Source of the DNA: an uncultured Planctomycetaceae bacterium
GTDB taxonomy: Bacteria; Planctomycetota; Planctomycetia; Pirellulales; UBA1268
Direction: 5' to 3'
DNA: 6,193 nt
Assembly: GCA_937926325.1 (NCBI GenBank)
Contig: CALAZQ010000229.1
Coordinates: 1 to 6,193, forward strand
Numbering within the stretch: the stretch's first letter is position 1; each line of letters opens with the position of its first letter. A model generated the notes under the pieces. That model was not told where the DNA came from. It did no database searches and saw only the letters and a list, made by a program, of their open reading frames with translations. The position numbers and the translations under genes are program-made. Positions 1 through 5,825 of the stretch are shown piece by piece.

Positions 1-439
1 CCGTAAGACCAGCAAGATTATCCCTACGGGGCTGCGTAGCCGCAGTGAAGCGACTAGACCGCAAACCCTCGGCGGTGGATCGAATAGCAGCGACCAAGTC
101 CTCAAATCGCACTGTTTTGAAAATATAACCGGCGGCGCCGGCTCGTAGAGCGGCAGCCCTCGTCTCTGGATCGCCCGCCGAACTGAGGGCAAGTAGCCGG
201 GCTTTCCGATCGATTGCCTGCACCTTCTGAATCACCTCGATACCACTTATCCCGGGCAAGGCGATATCAACGAGGGTCACATCTGGTCGCTTCTCTCTCC
301 ACAAACCGATGGCAGACTCACCATCACTAGCCTCAGCGACCACTGAAAATCCATCGACTCTTTTCAATAATGCGATAACACCCGACCGAAAAAGTGGATG
401 ATCATCAACGAGCATCATCGATATCGTTCTCTCTGGCAT
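1..439 (-). CDS. NarL/FixJ-type response regulator, receiver domain (3' end cut by window edge)
   Basis: Cytoplasmic partner of the sensor kinase encoded just upstream, and probably a DNA-binding transcription regulator. The 146 visible residues are a complete receiver domain: acidic pair D12-D13 in LVDDHPLFR, phosphoacceptor D58 in LVDIALPG, the switch Ser S86 in ALSS, and the conserved Lys K108 in GYIFKT. The visible part stops at NLAGLT (141-146), which is where the LTxRE start of a LuxR-type helix-turn-helix normally lies, so the output domain is probably just beyond position 1. Members of this family are usually 200-230 residues. The ATG at 439 is chosen because TAAGGA (452-447) lies 7 nt upstream; M8 and M9 are alternatives but have no better ribosome site. 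The gene starts 10 bp after the kinase stop. Codon use is AT-richer at third positions (22 of the first 50 codons end in G/C) than in the neighbouring enzyme genes. The receiver call is firm; the HTH and the target genes are inferred. Confidence 0.94.
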   Translation of the reverse strand, partial: MPERTISMMLVDDHPLFRSGVIALLKRVDGFSVVAEASDGESAIGLWREKRPDVTLVDIALPGISGIEVIQKVQAIDRKARLLALSSAGDPETRAAALRAGAAGYIFKTVRFEDLVAAIRSTAEGLRSSRFTAATQPRRDNLAGLT

Positions 440-441
440 AT

Positions 442-452
442 CCCCTTCCTTA
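442..452 (-). promoter_or_regulatory. Shine-Dalgarno of the response regulator, overlapping the kinase stop codon
   Basis: Read on the minus strand, the kinase stop TAA (452-450) runs directly into GGAAGGGG. This gives a TAAGGA Shine-Dalgarno whose last base is 7 nt from the regulator ATG at 439. Stop and ribosome site share bases, which suggests translational coupling between kinase and regulator. Confidence 0.7.
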
Positions 453-2594
453 GCCCACCGGTTCCTGCTCATCGGTCATCACGGTGGCACAAACCTTCGT
501 TCCACGACCAGGGGAAGCTTCGATTTCCAATCGGCCACCAATCTGCTCGATCCGCTCACGCATCCCGATTAAACCGTAATGACCCTCAAGGCAAGCCACA
601 TCACTTTTTTCGAAGCCCACACCATCGTCTACGACCACCAACGTGATGATGCCTTTGTTATGCTTGATCGACACGTCGATCTGGCTGGCTGCCGCATGGC
701 GGATCGCGTTCCCAATGCCTTCCCGCGCGATTCGCAGAATTGCGTGCTGGATGCGCGGTGCGACAAAGATGCCCCCCAGTTGCCGCCGGCATCTGATTGG
801 CACATCGGTCATCGCCTGTAAATATTCAATTTGAGAAACCATAGCAGCAGAAAGGTTTCCACTTATACGAATAGGATCACGGAGATCCCATAGGAAATCG
901 TGCGCCTCCGCCTGAATTTGGGCAAGGTGCCTCCGCACGCCTTGAAGAAATCCTCGTGGCTGTTCAGCCTCCTGAAGAGAAACCTCTGCATCAATTTTCA
1001 TCATCAGACAGGCAAGATCTTGCTCCATGGTGTCGTGCAATTCGCGCGCAACTCGCAACCGCTCATCCAAAAGTGTCTGGGACCGCACATACCCGCTGAT
1101 CTTTGCTGCCTGCTTTGTGACGCGAGCACTAAGGGCGGTGTTCCAGATGATCCCCCCAATCAAGACCGCTGCTGTGGCGGCGAGCAAAGCGGTAAGCCGG
1201 CTTGGTGTCCACCACGGTGGTCTCGAAATGATCACAAGATCACTCGCATCACTGATCAACACCTGGAGAAATGACTCGCCGCCTGCCACCAGTGGATTGA
1301 CATGCCTCGTAGCCGGGTGTTCCGGAGGCATCGTTACACCTGTAATTTCAACCGTGCTTTCACGCTGCAAGCCCCGCAATGACAGAAAGACAGCACGACT
1401 CATGGAGACCGTCGTCAAACAGCCATCGGTATCAAGCAGCAAAGTGCCACCGGCCTGCGTTTGTTGAAGGTCATAAACACGGCCGGTAAACCGGATGCGG
1501 ACTGCAAAAAAGTCTGACGGAACGGCCCGTCCACGCTGCAAGACACTGCTGGAGTTTACTCTTACGATGTCGGCAGGGGATATCGCCGTCGGCTCTATTT
1601 CGCCGGGATGATCGATCAATCGAATCGAGTTTCCGTCGATGCCGGTGATAGATCTCCGGTGATTCAGTGTGCCGACAACCTCCACCCGATCCCCAGGACG
1701 GAAGCCATGGCTTTTACTTGAGTCAACGATAACGCCCCGAAGACCTTTTTGAATATAGATTGACTCATCTTGGGCAAGAAGCGTGATGACTCCCCGCGTT
1801 CGCACCCGCTCGTTCTGATTTCGCAGGCCTCGAAAACTGTCAATCCGATCAAGCGGTACAAGCAGTGGCGAGCTATCAATTTCTGGGGTGGGTGTGATCA
1901 ACGCTACATCGGCCGGACCATTCACCGTCACACCGGGTGTGACAAGTTCACCCCGAGTATTGAAAAGTCCAGTCGCGATTCCAGAAACATCGAGCGTTTG
2001 CCCGATATACTCGTCGGGGGCATTGGGTAACGACCGTTTGGGAACACGAATAAAGTACTTGCCCTCATTTGTTGTCGCTAGCAGATCCCATAGACCATCG
2101 ACTTCCCGCCACCGCTCCACGACCCCAGTGACACGAATTCGATCGCAGTCATACTCGCCACGAAAAAACCGGACGGGGTCGGCTTGTGGAGGTGGCGGCA
2201 GTTTCTCCTGGCCCAGCACCTGCCACCCGCTTGCCTCCAGCACTGGCCTGTAGTTTCCTCGATGGAGCGTTCCCCAGATTTTAAGATGACTACCGACGCT
2301 CATGTCCTTCAGCATTACAGCCAGCCTTTGGGCATCCTCCGCAAACAAGTGGCTCAGCTTCACCCAGATTCCCGCCGTGGCATCAGCTACAACCAAGTTT
2401 TTTCCTGAGGTGTCTATCCAGGTTACTGTGGCAAGGAAGCTCACCCGTTTTTCATACAGCGACTCTGCTTGGTGCACTGCAGTTGCGATTGATAGCGTAT
2501 TCCTGCCCATTTCCTCTGGTGGTGCCGGTTCATCAGCCATCACCAATGAACAGACCGCAAGACCACAAACAAAGACAGAGCGATAAACCTGCAC
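450..2594 (-). CDS. Membrane sensor histidine kinase, HisKA_3 type, with tandem OB-fold-like exported sensor domains
   Basis: A 714-residue sensor kinase that would autophosphorylate on His and pass phosphate to the adjacent response regulator. A signal peptide (1-20, cleavage after SLVMA) and a single membrane helix at about 466-488 place residues 21-463 outside the cytoplasm. This region looks like four beta-rich OB-like units, at roughly 48-130, 141-236, 246-333 and 337-457, each with patterns such as RVRTRGVITLL, SIYIQKGLRGVIV and GDRVEVVGTL. The cytoplasmic part is a HisKA_3 dimerisation helix with H520 in RVARELHDTMEQ and the LWDLRDP motif (568-573), then a HATPase_c domain with N-box REGIGNAIRH (624-633), G1 DDGVGF (656-661), G2 HYGLIGMRER (672-681) and GRGTK (696-700). 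All catalytic motifs are intact. Translation starts at a GTG; M19 is the next Met but would lose the signal peptide. The gene begins 9 bp after the sulfatase stop. The ligand is unknown; a glycan or sulfated sugar is only an inference from the neighbours. Confidence 0.95.
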   Translation of the reverse strand: MQVYRSVFVCGLAVCSLVMADEPAPPEEMGRNTLSIATAVHQAESLYEKRVSFLATVTWIDTSGKNLVVADATAGIWVKLSHLFAEDAQRLAVMLKDMSVGSHLKIWGTLHRGNYRPVLEASGWQVLGQEKLPPPPQADPVRFFRGEYDCDRIRVTGVVERWREVDGLWDLLATTNEGKYFIRVPKRSLPNAPDEYIGQTLDVSGIATGLFNTRGELVTPGVTVNGPADVALITPTPEIDSSPLLVPLDRIDSFRGLRNQNERVRTRGVITLLAQDESIYIQKGLRGVIVDSSKSHGFRPGDRVEVVGTLNHRRSITGIDGNSIRLIDHPGEIEPTAISPADIVRVNSSSVLQRGRAVPSDFFAVRIRFTGRVYDLQQTQAGGTLLLDTDGCLTTVSMSRAVFLSLRGLQRESTVEITGVTMPPEHPATRHVNPLVAGGESFLQVLISDASDLVIISRPPWWTPSRLTALLAATAAVLIGGIIWNTALSARVTKQAAKISGYVRSQTLLDERLRVARELHDTMEQDLACLMMKIDAEVSLQEAEQPRGFLQGVRRHLAQIQAEAHDFLWDLRDPIRISGNLSAAMVSQIEYLQAMTDVPIRCRRQLGGIFVAPRIQHAILRIAREGIGNAIRHAAASQIDVSIKHNKGIITLVVVDDGVGFEKSDVACLEGHYGLIGMRERIEQIGGRLEIEASPGRGTKVCATVMTDEQEPVG

Positions 2595-2598
2595 GATG

Positions 2599-2605
2599 CC
2601 CTCTT
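2599..2605 (-). promoter_or_regulatory. Shine-Dalgarno of the kinase, adjoining the sulfatase stop codon
   Basis: The minus strand reads AAGAGGG, whose first two bases belong to the sulfatase TAA stop (2606-2604). GAGG ends 5 nt before the GTG at 2594. This supports the GTG start and reading the sulfatase and kinase as one transcript. Confidence 0.6.
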
Positions 2606-3995
2606 ATCTCTGGGCCTGCTGAATGCGTTCATCCAGCAATTTTCGCAGATCCTTCAGTGCGTTTTGGAATTCGGGATCGCCGGCCACGTTGCGCCTTTCA
2701 CCACGATCCGTCTCGTAGTCGAAGAGCATTTCGCTGTCCTCGTTGGAGCGGGTGTAGGCGAAACGGGTGTAGGCATACCGCTTCGTAAAGACGGTATCGG
2801 CCCGCTCGAATCGACAATAGACACTGTCGCGGAACTCGGCAGCAGGATCCTTGGCAATGCCCGCGAAGCTCGTGCCCTGCAGCTGCTCCGGCTGCTGCAG
2901 CCCGGCCAGTTCGACGAGTGTCGGAAAGATGTCGATGCTCGAAAAAAGTGCTTCTGAGCGAATGCCCTTCGCTTTCGAGCCCGGTACCCGCAGGATGACA
3001 GGCACTCGGAGGGACAGGTCGAGGGTGTTATGTTTGCCGGTCAGACTACGTTCCCCAAGTTGAAATCCATGGTCACCCCAGAGAATGACGATGGTGTCCT
3101 CGGCCAGATCCAGTCGCTCCAACTCATCGAGCAGCTGCCCGACCAGGCTATCGATATAGCTGACACAGGCATAGTAGCCGTGGTGCAGCAGGCGGTAGTA
3201 CTCCTCACTCCACTCGTCCAGGTCACCGGCAAAATAGGTTCGTGACTCTCCAGCCTTGCGGATGAACCATTCTTTCAGAGGGAGGTCTTCCTGCCAGGTT
3301 AAATTGTCGGGCATCCGCAGGCTCTCCCGATCATAGAGATCCCAATATTTTTTCGGGGCATAAAACGGTAGGTGTGGTTTCATGAAGCCGCAGCCCAGGA
3401 AGAAGGGCGTGCCGGCATTCTTGAGTCGCTGAAGATCCTCAAGCGTTTTCTTCAGGACCTGGCCGTCGCAGTAAGCGAAGTCATCGACATCCGCTGCTTC
3501 ATCAACTCTGTACTTTTTCCCATCCGGAAAGCTGCCCATGCTGTCCTTGAGCAGGGATCCCCTTCTGTTTCTGTTGCCCTGGAATGGGGGCTCTGACCAT
3601 GAGACGGCCGCCGTATCGTCGGGATGATGCAGGATCTTGCCATTGCTGATCGTCGTATAGCCGTTTTCCCTGAAGACCTGCGGCAAAGTGATTGCATCCG
3701 GTACATCCGCGTCGATCCGTGACAGATAGTTCTTGAACCGATCCCTGGTGGGGGAGAGCCCGCTGAATAAACTCGCTCGGGAAGCGCCACAGGTCGCCAC
3801 TTGGGCATAGGCCCGATTGAAGAGTATCGCCTCCGATGCCAGTCTGTCGATGTTGGGCGAAATCACATCCGTCACTCCGTAGCAACCCAGGGAAGGCCTC
3901 AGGTCGTCAACGGCGATAAAGAGAACGTTTGGTTTGTCAGCAGCCATGACAGCTGGGGCGGCCAACAGGGTCAATAAGATGATTGGTGCTTTCAT
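2604..3995 (-). CDS. Exported S1-family sulfatase, iduronate-2-sulfatase-like
   Basis: Predicted to hydrolyse sulfate esters on a sugar or glycan outside the cytoplasm. The 463-residue product has a signal peptide (1-19, cleavage after AVMA). The N-terminal block NVLFIAVDDLRPSLGCYG and following SPNIDRLASEA closely resemble human iduronate-2-sulfatase. Catalytic features visible: metal-binding D30-D31; the nucleophile C69 in CGASR, to be converted to formylglycine; R73; K120 in NGKILHH; H208 in KPHLPF; D308-H309 in WGDHG; and K321 in TGKH. The C-terminal subdomain ends with MLFDYETDRGERRNVA, usual for the family. The core motif has Ala where most members have Pro (C-x-A-x-R, a tolerated variant). 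The ATG at 3995 is chosen because the signal peptide begins there and AAGG lies about 10 nt upstream; the frame stays open to 4199 but that extension has no signal peptide and overlaps the hydrolase gene. Iduronate specificity is not established; many bacterial relatives act on other sulfated sugars. Confidence 0.95.
   Translation of the reverse strand: MKAPIILLTLLAAPAVMAADKPNVLFIAVDDLRPSLGCYGVTDVISPNIDRLASEAILFNRAYAQVATCGASRASLFSGLSPTRDRFKNYLSRIDADVPDAITLPQVFRENGYTTISNGKILHHPDDTAAVSWSEPPFQGNRNRRGSLLKDSMGSFPDGKKYRVDEAADVDDFAYCDGQVLKKTLEDLQRLKNAGTPFFLGCGFMKPHLPFYAPKKYWDLYDRESLRMPDNLTWQEDLPLKEWFIRKAGESRTYFAGDLDEWSEEYYRLLHHGYYACVSYIDSLVGQLLDELERLDLAEDTIVILWGDHGFQLGERSLTGKHNTLDLSLRVPVILRVPGSKAKGIRSEALFSSIDIFPTLVELAGLQQPEQLQGTSFAGIAKDPAAEFRDSVYCRFERADTVFTKRYAYTRFAYTRSNEDSEMLFDYETDRGERRNVAGDPEFQNALKDLRKLLDERIQQAQR
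2749..2778 (-). repeat. 15-bp tandem duplication inside the sulfatase gene
   Basis: CGGGTGTAGGC (plus strand) occurs at 2749-2759 and again at 2764-2774, a period of 15 bp or five codons. In the protein this gives two adjacent pentapeptides, YAYTR (407-411) and FAYTR (412-416), in the C-terminal subdomain. The reading frame is kept. Confidence 0.75.
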
Positions 3996-4128
3996 ACTAC
4001 AGGTGCCTTTTTCTGCTTTCTGCGAATTGGTCGATTGTATGCCGTGAGTGAATGTTCTCTTTGTGACTCTGGCGTTTGTTGCCCGATCGGTTTTTGACCC
4101 TGTTGTCCCACCCCGGCGCCGGTGGCAT

Positions 4129-4154
4129 CCTTGCCGGGAACCCGGCGGCAAAGG
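4129..4154 (-). other. GC-rich hairpin just downstream of the hydrolase stop
   Basis: On the minus strand, the spacer between the hydrolase stop and the sulfatase start holds CCTT...GCCGG-GTTC-CCGGC-AAGG: an inner 5-bp stem GCCGG/CCGGC with loop GTTC, flanked by CCTT/AAGG with a bulge on the left side. It lies 5 nt beyond the stop codon. No T-run follows, so it does not look like a classical intrinsic terminator; it could be an attenuating or mRNA-stabilising hairpin. The rest of the 163-bp spacer (3996-4158) holds a weaker CCACC/GGTGG hairpin at 4108-4125 and no recognisable gene. Confidence 0.4.
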
Positions 4155-4158
4155 AATT

Positions 4159-5631
4159 TCAGTCGTGATTGCCCCGCCATCTTGCAGCGCGGGCCGCATG
4201 GCTCATTTGGAAGTCAATGATATCCGATTCAAACAGTCTGCGTTTTGCCCCGGCATGGCCGGTGGAGCCCAGCAAGATAAACTCAGCCGCTTGAGGCCCC
4301 CGTTTATTGAGCTCCTCAACGAGGAGCTGGGAACCTGACACCCAGCCGTCGTTGGCACCGTGATAGGCTCGGTAGGGCAAGGTGAAGAATGCCTCGCTCT
4401 GACGGGCTCGATCAGCGTAGTGAGGCTTCAAAACGCTGCCGTTTTTTTCGGTCGTTAAGTGGTACGGTGCGGAAGTCACCAGCGTGGCAAAACGGTGGCC
4501 CCGCCTGGTGGCCCAGTTGACGGAACTCTGTGCCCCCATGCTGAAGCCCATGAGATGAATCTGCTCTACATCAATCGGATATGTGGCGACAACGTAATCC
4601 AACAAGGCATCCAGTTCGTCCACATCGAAGAAGCCTTGCGTCGCCGGATAGAGACGCATAACCGAGTGGCCACGCTCGTTGTGGTAAGCGATTTGTGACT
4701 TGTTCACTGCCACTCCGGCGATTCCGTGCCTGGCGTCCCCACCCCCGTGCAGGGAAATAATGAGGGGCCACTTCCCTGATTCTGGTGAGGTGCTCGATGC
4801 CCAGAGCAAGGCCTCCTCGAGCAGCGTGTTTCGATTGATGGCACCGGCCACGTCAATGACCTGGCTTTTCGCGGTGAGAGGGAAAGATGTTCCGGCCAAC
4901 GCTGGATCATCGGCGATGGTAAACCTGATGGCGACCTCCCGGATGCCACGACCCTCGACGCTGTCCTTGTAGGCAACGGACAGAATGTGCTTCCCTGGCT
5001 GGAGTGCCGCAAGGGGGCTCTCCACGGTCACTGATCGGGATTGGTCACCGTACCCCGCCATAAGCTGAACTCCGTCGAGCCGGACAACCAACTGAGCTTG
5101 GTCGCCCAAACTGTCCTCCTGAACGAACGTCAGGGAGCGAGTGTCTCCCTCCGAAATGGGTTTGTTGAAGACCGTCAGGTCCGTGAGGATTACCGGCACG
5201 TCCGGCGGCTCAACAAAGATTCGCACCCAATCGCTGGTTGAGTTGCCTTCGTTGTCGATGGCGGTCAAGGACAAGGCATACTCGGAAGCCGTGCTGGATT
5301 GCTCACCTTTTTTTGCTGCGGCATTCACCTGCAGATTGGCTAGTGGGGCATCATCAATGACGAACTGCTCCTGCCCGAGTACAGATTTTTCCCATACGGT
5401 GTCGTAGCTGCATGCGTTGCAGGCCTTTTCCATCAGACGGACCCGGATTTCACGGATCGTGCCATCCGGGTCACTGGCGTTGATGGAGAGGGGTTGGTCC
5501 GTCCCGGCATGCAGACGCAGCACATTGCAATGAATCCTGGGGCCAACTCCGGACTCTTGAGTAGCCGCGACTTGGGGTGCACCCATCGCTAAAAGGGTGA
5601 GCACGGGGACGACTTGGAGGGTTGCTTTCAT
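4159..5631 (-). CDS. Exported alpha/beta-hydrolase (esterase/peptidase-like) with N-terminal Ig-like domains
   Basis: A 490-residue exported serine hydrolase. A signal peptide covers about residues 1-23 (MKATLQVVPVLTLLAMGAPQVAA). Next come two probable Ig-like beta-sandwich domains: about 30-142, with SINASDPDGTI and YALSLTAIDNEGN typical of bacterial Ig/cadherin-like folds, and about 145-240, with LVVRLDGVQL and GKHILSVAYKD. The catalytic domain (about 250-480) shows the oxyanion motif ISLHGGG (293-298), nucleophile S364 in GFSMG, probable acid D428 in GANDGW and H459 in TGHAG, the complete triad order of the esterase D/LpqC and 'predicted peptidase' (COG4099-like) hydrolases. Only three cysteines occur (C35, C71, C74), all in the first Ig-like domain. 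The substrate cannot be read from sequence; next to sulfatases, a carbohydrate esterase is a reasonable guess. ATG 5631 is preferred because it opens the signal peptide, though no clear Shine-Dalgarno precedes it; an in-frame GTG at 5682 is less likely. Confidence 0.9.
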   Translation of the reverse strand: MKATLQVVPVLTLLAMGAPQVAATQESGVGPRIHCNVLRLHAGTDQPLSINASDPDGTIREIRVRLMEKACNACSYDTVWEKSVLGQEQFVIDDAPLANLQVNAAAKKGEQSSTASEYALSLTAIDNEGNSTSDWVRIFVEPPDVPVILTDLTVFNKPISEGDTRSLTFVQEDSLGDQAQLVVRLDGVQLMAGYGDQSRSVTVESPLAALQPGKHILSVAYKDSVEGRGIREVAIRFTIADDPALAGTSFPLTAKSQVIDVAGAINRNTLLEEALLWASSTSPESGKWPLIISLHGGGDARHGIAGVAVNKSQIAYHNERGHSVMRLYPATQGFFDVDELDALLDYVVATYPIDVEQIHLMGFSMGAQSSVNWATRRGHRFATLVTSAPYHLTTEKNGSVLKPHYADRARQSEAFFTLPYRAYHGANDGWVSGSQLLVEELNKRGPQAAEFILLGSTGHAGAKRRLFESDIIDFQMSHAARAARWRGNHD

Positions 5632-5661
5632 AGCGTAGATTGGAATACAGGAAAACAGCCC

Positions 5662-5687
5662 GGTCAGTGGCACTTTCGCCACTCACC
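5662..5687. promoter_or_regulatory. 26-nt inverted repeat in the divergent intergenic region (candidate operator or 5' leader hairpin)
   Basis: Plus-strand arms GGTCAGTGGC (5662-5671) and GCCACTCACC (5678-5687) flank a 6-nt centre ACTTTC. Nine of ten arm positions are complementary; the only mismatch is at the fourth base from the outside. It sits 31 bp upstream of the hydrolase ATG and 138 bp upstream of the plus-strand sulfatase. It could bind a dimeric regulator, or fold as a hairpin in the hydrolase mRNA leader. Which regulator, if any, binds is unknown. Confidence 0.5.
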
Positions 5688-5707
5688 ATCTTCATGGGGA
5701 TATTGCA

Positions 5708-5793
5708 GGCTGCGGTCGCGGTCGCTCGGACGACACCACCAATTTTCGTATCCTGCTGCAGATCTCGCAGGCTGCTGCTAGGCTGCTCGGCTG
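5708..5793. repeat. Spaced GGCTGC direct repeats upstream of the plus-strand sulfatase
   Basis: GGCTGC occurs at 5708-5713; GGCTGCT at 5770-5776 and 5781-5787, 11 bp apart (about one helical turn); and a shorter GGCTG at 5789-5793. The first two copies are part of a longer shared word, GCAGGCTGC (5705-5713 and 5767-5775). The cluster ends 33 bp before the ATG at 5826. This may be a direct-repeat binding site, but the words are short and the region is GC-rich, so chance is possible. I see no convincing -35/-10 promoter pair or small gene in the 194-bp intergenic region 5632-5825. Confidence 0.3.
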
Positions 5794-5810
5794 AGGATCT
5801 TTTCGATTTC

Positions 5811-5818
5811 GAGAGGGA
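5811..5818 (+). promoter_or_regulatory. Shine-Dalgarno of the plus-strand sulfatase
   Basis: GAGAGGGA ends 7 nt before the ATG at 5826 and 13 nt before the next in-frame ATG at 5832. This favours the first ATG as the start. Confidence 0.6.
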
Positions 5819-5825
5819 ACGTCTG

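Noticed and set aside
900..1467. Plus-strand open frames antisense to the kinase gene
   Set aside because: They lie opposite the conserved kinase and show no domain motif or convincing ribosome site; they are explained by the kinase coding sequence.
4034..4039. TACAAT on the minus strand as a -10 box for the sulfatase, 38 bp before its ATG
   Set aside because: No TTGACA-like -35 hexamer lies 16-18 bp upstream (AAAGAG there), and promoter rules for this lineage are unknown, so a single hexamer is not enough.
4083..4090. CCGATCGG palindrome in the hydrolase-sulfatase spacer as an operator
   Set aside because: An 8-bp GC-rich palindrome is expected by chance and has no second copy in either intergenic region.
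3996..4199. 68-residue N-terminal extension of the iduronate-sulfatase-like frame, up to an ATG at 4199
   Set aside because: It is Arg/Gly-rich without family similarity, overlaps the end of the hydrolase gene, and would bury the clear signal peptide that begins at 3995.
5632..5682. GTG start at 5682 for the hydrolase, adding 17 residues
   Set aside because: The extension precedes a normal signal peptide, starts within an arm of the inverted repeat, and has no better ribosome site.
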